From Alteribacter aurantiacus DSM 18675 (GTDB taxonomy: Bacteria; Bacillota; Bacilli; Bacillales; Salisediminibacteriaceae): 64,000 nt of DNA. The stretch is from the NCBI RefSeq assembly GCF_000429705.1, contig NZ_AUCJ01000012.1, forward strand, positions 1 through 64,000, in the 5' to 3' direction. Below, piece after piece: positions 57,978-64,000 of the stretch (positions are counted from its first letter, which is position 1; each line of letters starts with the position of its first letter). Position numbers and translations under genes: made by a program. The notes under the pieces were generated by a model. The model had not been told where the DNA came from and did not search any database. It worked only from the letters and a program-made list of their open reading frames with translations.

Positions 57978-58258
57978 AAAAAAGCACCCCTCCCATAATT
58001 GGGACGAGAGCAACATACTCACGTGGTACCACCCACATTCCCCTGAAAAAATCCAGGGCTCAGTTCGTTACACATGTAACGATCGTCCATAACGCAGACC
58101 TGCGTCGCTCCCTTATGGCTGTTGCCACTCGAAAGCGGAATCCCTCTCCGGACCATCTTCAAAAGTGCTGTTCATGCCGGTTTTCAGCTCCTCCGGCTCT
58201 CTGGTAATGAACGCGATCTTTTTACTCATCCGATCATTGGAAATATCATCATTCACTC
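57978..58258 (-). promoter_or_regulatory. T-box riboswitch (methionine) upstream of metS
   Basis: The minus-strand leader carries the T-box sequence GGGTGGTACCACG (complement of 58021-58034), which pairs with the acceptor end of uncharged tRNA. Downstream is a terminator: TCCCA and TGGGA arms extended by GC/CTC pairs, then TTTTTTT (57978-58006). Stem I features AGAGAGCCGG and CCGGCATGAACAGC place the specifier ATG at 58173-58175, matching tRNA-Met. Uncharged tRNA-Met would stabilise the antiterminator and allow metS expression. Confidence 0.93.
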
Positions 58259-58265
58259 TGTAAAA

Positions 58266-58295
58266 AATATACCGAATCCCACGTGCTAATGTCAA
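58266..58295 (-). promoter_or_regulatory. metS promoter
   Basis: TTGACA (complement of 58290-58295) and TATATT (58266-58271) are separated by 18 nt and lie directly before the T-box leader. Confidence 0.8.
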
Positions 58296-58798
58296 GGAAT
58301 ACTAGGGTTTATCGCAGTAATCAGTATAAACATTTCTCTTTAAAACTAAACCTTCTTGAATGACATAATGAAATCCTAGAACAAAATTCCTTTTTTTATA
58401 AAAAAAGGTGTCAATATCCGACTTTATGGGTATAGAATACTCAGGTGACCATTCACCGCAGTAACGTCCCATAGTCCATAGAATGTGAGGTGGTCAGTTT
58501 CTCTCACTATTATCATCTACGGAACTGTCGTCATGTTGGGTCAACCGTCATTAATCTTTCCAAATGTCGTTAATTATGGACACAATCAGGAAGCTGTTGT
58601 CGAACCGTTTACTAGCTTAATAGAGAAGTCTTTTACATTTTCGAAAATGAACGTATCTTTTTCACTTCCAATAATCGGAGGTTTTTAAAAGTTATTCCAA
58701 TTGAAGCTAGAATCCTATTAAATATAGTGGTTTCTACTAGGTATTCACTACGAAAATCTAAAATATTGACAAAAACTTTGGATATAAACGTTTTCACG
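58296..58798. other. Long divergent intergenic region metS-abrB
   Basis: About 500 bp between the divergent metS and abrB promoters. It is AT-rich and holds a hairpin at about 58388-58410 (CCTTTTTTTATAAAAAAAGG) and an exact Spo0A box, TGTCGAA, at 58598-58604. A plus-strand 67-codon frame starting at a GTG (58485) has no good ribosome binding site and I do not accept it. Confidence 0.5.
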
Positions 58799-58849
58799 TT
58801 GACTTCTTTTGGAAGACTTGGTATTCTAAGTTTGAAAGATTTTGTCGAA
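58799..58849 (+). promoter_or_regulatory. abrB promoter with downstream Spo0A box
   Basis: TTGACT (58799-58804) and TATTCT (58822-58827) are 17 nt apart. A perfect Spo0A box TGTCGAA (58843-58849) lies at about +10, the place where Spo0A-P represses abrB in B. subtilis; TTTGACT follows it as a weaker half site. Confidence 0.82.
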
Positions 58850-58907
58850 GTTTGACTGCTCTTTAGTTTAAAAATACGAATTTTTCTTTATGGGAGGAGA
58901 ATGATTC

Positions 58908-59195
58908 ATGAAATCAACAGGTATTGTAAGAAAAGTCGACGAACTAGGACGCGTGGTTATTCCAATCGAATTACGCCGTACGTTAGACATTGCAGAAAAA
59001 GACGCACTTGAAATTTACGTAGATGACGATCGCATCATCTTGAAGAAGTACAAGCCTAACATGACTTGTCAGCTTACAGGAGAGGTATCTGATGATAACC
59101 TATCCCTTGCAGGCGGTAAGATCATCTTAAGCCCACAAGGTGCTCAAGAGATCGTAAACGATCTTCAAAGCTACCTAGAAAAGCAAAGCAAGTAA
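58908..59195 (+). CDS. abrB: Transition state regulator AbrB
   Basis: Global repressor of stationary-phase genes, including spoVG. The swapped-hairpin DNA-binding domain is MKSTGIVRKVDELGRVVIPIELRRTLDIAEKDALEIYV (about 1-50). The C-terminal multimerisation part keeps the conserved cysteine in KPNMTCQLTGE (about residue 55). GGGAGG precedes the ATG. At 95 residues it matches B. subtilis AbrB. It is the only confident plus-strand gene in the window, as it is opposite to its neighbours in B. subtilis. Confidence 0.98.
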   Translation: MKSTGIVRKVDELGRVVIPIELRRTLDIAEKDALEIYVDDDRIILKKYKPNMTCQLTGEVSDDNLSLAGGKIILSPQGAQEIVNDLQSYLEKQSK

Positions 59196-59206
59196 TGGTT
59201 TAACCA

Positions 59207-59250
59207 TTATTAAAGCCTGAAACCAACGTGGTTTCAGGCTTCTTTTTTTA
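59207..59250. terminator. Bidirectional terminator between abrB and rsmI
   Basis: GCCTGAAACC and GGTTTCAGGC form a 10-bp stem. On the plus strand TTCTTTTTTT follows, giving a strong abrB terminator. On the minus strand only a weak T-rich tail follows for rsmI. Confidence 0.9.
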
Positions 59251-60129
59251 TGAACCGTCAACGTGGTAAAGCTTGTACACTTCACGCTTGTTCATGTCTC
59301 GATCTTTTGCTACTTGCTTAATGGCGTCTTTTGATGAATTGCCTTTTTCTATATAAGCATCGACATGTTCACTAATACCTAACTCTGTCCACCACGTATC
59401 ATCTGTCACATCGCTACTGCCTTCAGGTGCTCCTTCAACATAGAGTACACATTCCCCTTTAAGAGGATTTTCCTCACAGTAATCATGGATTTCTTCTAGC
59501 GTTCCACGGACAAATTCTTCATATTTTTTCGTAAGCTCTCGGCACAATACTCCTTTACGGTTTCCAAGAGTCTCGATCATCTCTTTCAATGTCGCTGTCA
59601 CGCGGTGAGGAGATTCATAAAACATAAGCGTAGATTCATGATTTTTCCAAAAATCCAACGTTTCCCGCTTTACTTTCTTCTTCCTGTTCAAGAATCCGAC
59701 AAAAGTGAACGAATCTGTCGACAAACCCGAAGCAATTAGTCCTGTTAATGCTGCATTCGCTCCAGGGAGGGGCACTACGGTAATCCTTTCAACGATACAC
59801 CTCGCTACCAGCTCTTGACCGGGATCGGAAATGGCAGGCATCCCTGCATCACTCACAAGAGCCACGTTACTGCCTTCCGCGAGTTTTTCAATTAGCATCT
59901 CTTCTCGTTCTGATTTGTTATGTTCATGATAGCTCACAAGCTTGGTTTCAATATCAAACACATGGCAGAGCCGCTTCGTATTGCGCGTGTCCTCCGCTGC
60001 AATCAAATCTGCTTCTTGTAATGTCGAAACCGCTCGATACGTCATATCATCCAAATTGCCAATGGGCGTTGGAACAAGATACAACGTCCCTTTTTCACTG
60101 TCCCCTTTAAAGCTCTTTTGAACAAACAT
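59248..60129 (-). CDS. rsmI: 16S rRNA 2'-O-ribose methyltransferase RsmI
   Basis: Methylates the ribose of C1402 in 16S rRNA. The tetrapyrrole-methylase fold is shown by LYLVPTPIGNLDDMTYRA (about 16-33), AAEDTRNTKRLC, SDAGMPAISDPG (about 95) and PLPGANAALTGLIASGL. The ATG at 60129 has AAGGTG upstream and overlaps the GIY-YIG gene by 23 nt. Known as yabC in B. subtilis. Length 293 is typical. Confidence 0.96.
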   Translation of the reverse strand: MFVQKSFKGDSEKGTLYLVPTPIGNLDDMTYRAVSTLQEADLIAAEDTRNTKRLCHVFDIETKLVSYHEHNKSEREEMLIEKLAEGSNVALVSDAGMPAISDPGQELVARCIVERITVVPLPGANAALTGLIASGLSTDSFTFVGFLNRKKKVKRETLDFWKNHESTLMFYESPHRVTATLKEMIETLGNRKGVLCRELTKKYEEFVRGTLEEIHDYCEENPLKGECVLYVEGAPEGSSDVTDDTWWTELGISEHVDAYIEKGNSSKDAIKQVAKDRDMNKREVYKLYHVDGS

Positions 60130-60397
60130 CTTGCACACCTTCTTTATTCTTTAAGATTAAAGCTTCTTTTTCACTTCTCTTTAATTGTTTAATGCGATAT
60201 TCTCCTTGAAGAGCTTCACGCTTGGAAGAAAAAGCTTCTTCATACACGACTTTCAGTGGGGCACGCCCTCTGGTGTATTTTGCCCCAAGCCCTCTCTCGT
60301 GAGTTTTTAAGCGCTTTTCCACGTCTGTTGTATAACCCGTATAGTACGTCCCATCGTTACATTCCAGTATGTACACATAATGGTTACCATGATTCAT
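60107..60397 (-). CDS. yazA: GIY-YIG domain protein (YazA-like)
   Basis: A 96-residue protein made of a single GIY-YIG nuclease-type domain: HYVYILECNDGTYYTGYTTDVEKRLKTHERG, then KYTRGRAPLKVVYEE and the glutamate helix KREALQGEYRIKQLKR. UPF0213 family. It overlaps the methyltransferase upstream by 14 nt and rsmI downstream by 23 nt. The cellular substrate is not established. Confidence 0.94.
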   Translation of the reverse strand: MNHGNHYVYILECNDGTYYTGYTTDVEKRLKTHERGLGAKYTRGRAPLKVVYEEAFSSKREALQGEYRIKQLKRSEKEALILKNKEGVQDVCSKEL

Positions 60398-61127
60398 AAT
60401 GGTCCTTAAACTCCTTTAAGTACTGCCCGTCTTCTCCATACACTTCAATTGGGAAGAGGGTTTTCAGTCCTGGACTTCCGCTCTTCATGCTCTCAATCAA
60501 CACCATGTTTGCCTCTTTCCCTCTTTTTCCATGAACATATTGAACACGTTTAGGCTCCATGTCGTACGAACGAAGAGCGATCATAATATCAGCCAACCGC
60601 TCAGGACGATGGACGAGAGAGAATTTCCCTCGGTACTTTACAAGCTTTGAGGCAATACGAACCACATCGTCAATCGTACACGTCACCTCATGGCGCGCCA
60701 AGGATATGGTTTGGTTTTCATTTCTATCTCGGTCATTTACAGTCATCGGAAAATACGGAGGATTACACGTCACCACATCGTATCTTCCCCATGTGACTTC
60801 ATCTTCAAGCTCTGTAATGTCTTTATGAATGATCCGAATTTGATCATCAAGATGATTGTTACTGATGTTCCTTTTCGCCAAGTCGACTAAAGGTTCTTGA
60901 ATTTCCACCGCATCAATCGGTGCATCCGTCCGTTTGGTGAGCATCATTGGAATCGCACCGTTCCCTGCGCCCAGATCAATCATTTTCCCGCCTCGTTTAG
61001 GAAGGCTCGTAAATTTAGACAAAAGGACAGCGTCGGTTGAAAATACGAAGACGTCCTTTCTTTGGATAATGCCTAGGTCCGTACCCGGCAAAAAGTCTAC
61101 TCGTTCATCTTTGTGTCTTTTATCCAT
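60384..61127 (-). CDS. tRNA N6-adenosine methyltransferase, TrmN6-like (YabB)
   Basis: A 247-residue Rossmann-fold methyltransferase. The SAM loop is MIDLGAGNGAIPMMLTKR (about residue 48) and the catalytic NPPY motif is VTCNPPYFPM (about 125), which marks amino-methyltransferases. B. subtilis YabB and E. coli YfiC/TrmN6 are relatives; TrmN6 modifies A37 of tRNA-Val. The substrate here is inferred from family. It begins the coupled yabB-yazA-rsmI group. Confidence 0.92.
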   Translation of the reverse strand: MDKRHKDERVDFLPGTDLGIIQRKDVFVFSTDAVLLSKFTSLPKRGGKMIDLGAGNGAIPMMLTKRTDAPIDAVEIQEPLVDLAKRNISNNHLDDQIRIIHKDITELEDEVTWGRYDVVTCNPPYFPMTVNDRDRNENQTISLARHEVTCTIDDVVRIASKLVKYRGKFSLVHRPERLADIMIALRSYDMEPKRVQYVHGKRGKEANMVLIESMKSGSPGLKTLFPIEVYGEDGQYLKEFKDHYESW

Positions 61128-61157
61128 ATTCCTTGAACTCCCTTATTGCTCTAATGG

Positions 61158-61192
61158 AAAAAAAGTCTTTCCGACACGGGACGGAAAGACTC
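61158..61192 (-). terminator. yabA terminator
   Basis: On the minus strand AGTCTTTCCG and CGGAAAGACT form a 10-bp stem followed by TTTTTTT. It ends the darA-holB-yaaT-yabA unit. Confidence 0.93.
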
Positions 61193-61200
61193 GAATGTGA

Positions 61201-61572
61201 TTATTTTTTATTGAGAAACGAGAGGCAAAATAAACAATCCCCTTCTTTTCGGATGCTTCCGTAATGCAGGTTGCAAATGTGAAAGCCTTCCTGATAAAGA
61301 CGGGCGAGGTTGTCGTACCCTTCACCAAACTCTGTTTGTTTTGCTTCTTTTCGACTAGGCTGTGATGCTTTTTGCTCGGGTTTTCTCCTCTTCCCCTTCG
61401 CCTGAGTGCTGTCATCGAGGCGTGTTCGTAAATGCTCATTTTCAATGGAAAGATGATGATTCTCTTCGAGCAAAAGAGCGAGCTGCTCCTTTAACTCCCC
61501 AAGCTCATGGTGCAGACCGCCTATGCGTTCTTCCATATGGCTCACTCGTGCAAAAATCTCTTTTTTATTCAC
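61201..61572 (-). CDS. yabA: Replication initiation control protein YabA
   Basis: Negative regulator of DnaA that bridges it to the DnaN clamp. The N-terminal coiled coil (HELGELKEQLALLLEENHHLSIENEHLRTRL) is followed by a basic linker and the zinc-binding C-terminal domain EGYDNLARLYQEGFHICNLHYGSIRKEGDCLFCLSFLNKK, with the Cys/His ligands. The GTG at 61572 has GAGG 10 nt upstream and gives MNKKEIF, like the B. subtilis protein. An earlier in-frame GTG at 61581 overlaps that ribosome binding site. Confidence 0.96.
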   Translation of the reverse strand: MNKKEIFARVSHMEERIGGLHHELGELKEQLALLLEENHHLSIENEHLRTRLDDSTQAKGKRRKPEQKASQPSRKEAKQTEFGEGYDNLARLYQEGFHICNLHYGSIRKEGDCLFCLSFLNKK

Positions 61573-61587
61573 GATTCCCACACCTCA

Positions 61588-62415
61588 TTAATTCGTGGTT
61601 TCGTTGGCGATAGCTCCTTCTTTCATGAGTTCATCCAATGTATATTCGACGACACGCTGCGCTTCGAACAATTCCACTTGTACCAAACGCTCAAGCATGT
61701 TGAGACCAACCACTTTTCCTTTTCCATAGCTTGTTTTAATGTGCTCATTAATATCCGGCAAATCTTTTTTTGCGCTCTCATACATGTCGTTTTCATATTT
61801 CAAACAACACATCAAGCGTCCGCAAAGACCGGAGATTTTCGTCGGGTTAAGAGAAAGGTTTTGATCCTTTGCCATTTTTATCGACACAGGCTCAAAGTCT
61901 CCTAAAAACGTTGAGCAACAAAGCATTCGACCACAAGGTCCAATTCCACCAAGCATTTTCGCTTCATCTCTTACACCGATTTGGCGAAGCTCGATTCTCG
62001 TTCGGAAAATGGAAGCCAAGTCTTTGACCAACTCTCTAAAGTCAATTCTTCCATCGGCCGTAAAGTAGAATAAAATCTTGTTTCGATCAAATGTATATTC
62101 AACGTCCACAAGTTTCATTTCCAGCTTGTGATCGTCAATTTTCTTAAAGCAAACATCAAAGGCTTTTTTCGCTTCTTCACGATTTTCCTGTACGACAAGC
62201 TTGTCTTTTTCAGTCGCTAGTCTGAGGACATTTTTTAGTGGGAGTACGACATCGTTTTCATCAACCTCTTTAGGGCCAATGACCACTTTTCCGAATTCCA
62301 CACCTCGCGCCGTCTCAACAATCACGTAATCGTCTGTCTCTATATCTATTGTACCTGGAGAAAAATAATAAATTTTCCCCGCTTTTTTAAATCGGACACC
62401 TACTACTTGATGCAC
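61588..62415 (-). CDS. ricT: PSP1-domain protein YaaT (RicT)
   Basis: Subunit of the YlbF-YmcA-YaaT (RicAFT) complex, which in B. subtilis directs RNase Y cleavage and affects sporulation and biofilm formation. The PSP1 domain is evident in GKVVIGPKEVDE and GGIGPCGRMLCCSTFLGDFEPVSIKMAKDQ (about 155-185) and GLCGRLMCCLKYE (about 198). These cysteines bind Fe-S clusters in the B. subtilis complex. Length 275 is normal. It starts 2 nt after holB. Confidence 0.95.
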   Translation of the reverse strand: MHQVVGVRFKKAGKIYYFSPGTIDIETDDYVIVETARGVEFGKVVIGPKEVDENDVVLPLKNVLRLATEKDKLVVQENREEAKKAFDVCFKKIDDHKLEMKLVDVEYTFDRNKILFYFTADGRIDFRELVKDLASIFRTRIELRQIGVRDEAKMLGGIGPCGRMLCCSTFLGDFEPVSIKMAKDQNLSLNPTKISGLCGRLMCCLKYENDMYESAKKDLPDINEHIKTSYGKGKVVGLNMLERLVQVELFEAQRVVEYTLDELMKEGAIANETTN

Positions 62416-62416
62416 G

Positions 62417-63403
62417 TTATCCCTCCTGTAACCGAAGGAGCAATTGCTCCATAACTAACTGAGGACTGGTATTTGCATCGAGACGTCTCTTCGCTTCAAG
62501 AATCGCAGTGAGGTTATTTCCTAGCTTCATTTGTGAAGCCATCAATGCCTCATCTTTGAGCCGTTCTTCCTGATCAAAAAAGACAAGTTCATTTTGCTGA
62601 TCAAGTTGCATGCGAATCACATCTCTATACCAAATCATCAAAAGGTCGAGACCGGTTTGCATCTCGCTTTTTTCTTTAAAAAAGCCCAGCCAGCCATCCT
62701 GAAGCATCAAGTAAGCGTACCTTGGACGCTTAGATACTTCATCTGTTAATTGTATCACTTTGGTTCTTGCCTGTGCAATCCAATTCTCCTCACAAAGGTC
62801 CTTCGCTTCCTCTAAATCAGAGGTTAATTGGGCCACTGTTTGTGCCTGTGCTTCTGGGATGTCTTCTTTCACAAGTTGTTTGACGAGCTTGTCCGGTTTT
62901 AAAGGAGCAAAAGAGAGTACTTGAGAACGGGAGACGATGGTTTTTAAAATCCGGTGGTACTGTGTCGTCATTAACACAGCCAGCGCTTCACCGTCTGGCT
63001 CCTCAAGAAACTTTAAAATGCTGTTTGCAGCGTTAGGTGTCATTTTTTCCGCATCTTCTACAAGATAGACCTTCTTTTTGGACTCTACACCCCGAAAGCT
63101 GAATTCTTTTTTCAAATGACGAATTTGATCGACCTTAATTGTCTGTCCGTCCGTTCTGATCCAATGCACGTCAGGGTGATTGCCTGAATGGACCCGTCTA
63201 CAGTCCCCACACTCGCCACAAGGCTCTCCCTCGACTGAATGAGCGCAAAAGAACGAACATGCCAGCTGCTGTGCTACCTGCCGCTTCCCCGTTCCTCTTC
63301 CCCCTTCAAACAAGTACGCGTGAGCAAGACGGTTCTTCTTTAAACTATTTGTGAGCATTTTTACAACCGTTGGCTGTGAGTGTGATAATTGTTCCCAAGT
63401 CAT
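62417..63403 (-). CDS. holB: DNA polymerase III delta' subunit
   Basis: Clamp-loader subunit. FEGGRGTGKRQVAQQLA (about residue 33) is a Walker A-like loop, CGECGDCRRVHSGNHPD (about 61-77) the zinc module, and KVYLVEDAEKMTPNAANSILKFLEEP (about 110) the Walker B and SRC-adjacent region; SRSQVLSF follows. Length 328 fits Bacillus HolB. yaaR, which separates darA and holB in B. subtilis, is absent. Confidence 0.95.
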   Translation of the reverse strand: MTWEQLSHSQPTVVKMLTNSLKKNRLAHAYLFEGGRGTGKRQVAQQLACSFFCAHSVEGEPCGECGDCRRVHSGNHPDVHWIRTDGQTIKVDQIRHLKKEFSFRGVESKKKVYLVEDAEKMTPNAANSILKFLEEPDGEALAVLMTTQYHRILKTIVSRSQVLSFAPLKPDKLVKQLVKEDIPEAQAQTVAQLTSDLEEAKDLCEENWIAQARTKVIQLTDEVSKRPRYAYLMLQDGWLGFFKEKSEMQTGLDLLMIWYRDVIRMQLDQQNELVFFDQEERLKDEALMASQMKLGNNLTAILEAKRRLDANTSPQLVMEQLLLRLQEG

Positions 63404-63415
63404 GAGAGGCCTCCA

Positions 63416-63745
63416 CTAAAACTTTTCAAACTGGTCAACCGGAAGAACAAATACCGTAGCTCCTCCTACTTGCACCTCCACCGGATATGGCACGTAAGAG
63501 TCTGCGTTGCCGCCCATCGGTGAAATAGGTGCTACAAGCTGTTCTCTTGATTTGCAGTTATCTTTAATGATCGTTAATACGTCATCCACATTTTCATCTT
63601 CGGTACCAATCATAAAGGTGGTGTTTCCCGCCTTCAAAAATCCGCCTGTGCTCGCCAGTTTCGTTGCCTGATAATTATGATCAACAAGCGCGTCGGAAAG
63701 GCGGTTGCTGTCTTTATCTTGTACTACAGCTACAATTAACTTCAT
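63416..63745 (-). CDS. darA: c-di-AMP-binding PII-like protein DarA
   Basis: A 109-residue trimeric PII-like receptor (YaaQ). MKLIVAVVQDKDSNRLSDALVDHNYQATKLASTGGFLKAGNTTFMIG (1-47) contains the c-di-AMP contacts, and PYPVEVQVGGATVFVLPV ends the fold. The ATG at 63745 has AAGGAGG 9 nt upstream; the upstream extension of the frame is not conserved. It precedes holB by 12 nt. It links to potassium and osmolyte homeostasis by family knowledge. Confidence 0.95.
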   Translation of the reverse strand: MKLIVAVVQDKDSNRLSDALVDHNYQATKLASTGGFLKAGNTTFMIGTEDENVDDVLTIIKDNCKSREQLVAPISPMGGNADSYVPYPVEVQVGGATVFVLPVDQFEKF

Positions 63746-63884
63746 CGTAAACGTCCTCCTTGTTGTGTACCGTGCAGGCATGGAGCCTACGTTCTTTTCT
63801 ATATTATAACAGCTTGCACATGAATCTGTGCCAGACCTATTTGTCTTTTTGTTACTTAATTTTAAAATGAGTTTACTATTGTGC

Positions 63885-64000
63885 CAGTGTTTATGGCTTT
63901 GCTCCCTATCCGAGGCGATGCCGGCGAGAGTCAGTAGAATCACCTTGCTTCTGCCTCTGCAGTAACGGCTTCGTCGTGTTCTGTGTCGAAGCTACGCATA
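63885..64000. repeat. Possible AAGCTCCG-type repeat remnant, cut by the window edge
   Basis: GCTCCCTATCCGAGGCGATG (63901-63920), CCGGCGAG and the terminal GAAGCTACGCATA recall the ends of repeats E1 and E2. The centre has diverged. It lies about 140 nt upstream of darA. Confidence 0.45.

Noticed and set aside
58113..58295. 60-codon minus-strand ORF
   Set aside because: It lies wholly within the metS promoter and T-box leader, which explain its conservation.
58485..58688. 67-codon plus-strand ORF between metS and abrB
   Set aside because: GTG start without a credible ribosome binding site; hydrophobic but not protein-like.

Overview
This window is chromosome from an endospore-forming member of the Bacillaceae, near the replication origin and read against the direction of most genes. 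The gene order from the 5' end of a 16S rRNA gene (position 1) to darA (63.7 kb) is the mirror image of the Bacillus subtilis darA-lysS-rrn segment: holB, yaaT, yabA, the yabB and yazA homologues, rsmI, abrB, metS, tatD, yabE, rnmV, ksgA, yabG, veg, sspF, ispE, purR, spoVG, glmU, prs, ctc, pth, fin, mfd, spoVT, yabM, mazG, rqcP, yabP, yabQ, divIC, yabR, spoIIE, VWA protein, kinase, tilS, hpt, ftsH, coaX, hslO, cysK, the pab/fol operon, dusB and lysS. Sporulation genes and acidic protein tails (SpoVG, Ctc, FtsH) suggest a salt-tolerant Bacillaceae such as Halobacillus or Pontibacillus; the genus is inference. abrB is the only convincing plus-strand gene.

Layout: 0-0.5 kb, 16S 5' end with tandem rrn promoters; 1-11.9 kb, lysS, dusB, folate/PABA operon, cysK, hslO, coaX; 12-17.5 kb, ftsH, hpt, tilS and a split ThrE-type exporter pair that B. 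subtilis lacks here; 17.5-23 kb, kinase, VWA protein, an orphan gene and spoIIE; 23.5-39 kb, division/sporulation genes, ribosome quality control, mfd, pth, ctc, prs, glmU, spoVG; 39.5-46.9 kb, an accessory 3-hydroxybutyrate/acetoacetate catabolic cluster where B. subtilis has yabJ; 47-64 kb, purR to darA.

The accessory cluster encodes a GntP-type permease, an SDR dehydrogenase, a fused CoA-transferase, a thiolase and a CBS/PAS sigma-54 activator. Both the CoA-transferase operon and the thiolase gene have a -24/-12 promoter with the exact 10-nt GG-to-GC gap. Together they would import 3-hydroxybutyrate and convert it to acetyl-CoA.

The most unusual content is non-coding. (1) Five intergenic arrays of 20-21-nt units (a conserved core of about 10 nt plus a variable spacer) each begin about 28-37 nt past an intrinsic terminator, and the core sequence differs between arrays. 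(2) A family of 44-bp perfect or near-perfect palindromes appears mobile: one copy sits inside another repeat flanked by a 6-bp target duplication, and a 185-bp element bounded by two copies has inserted into the 3' end of pabC, with flanking TTAGT repeats and a reconstructable pre-insertion stop codon. (3) A family with TTGTTGCTTT-type inverted ends has two long and two partial copies. Regulatory sites that can be read directly include a TRAP-type GAG array over the pabA ribosome binding site, a Met T-box before metS, PurBoxes before purR, and Spo0A boxes at abrB, veg and spoIIE.
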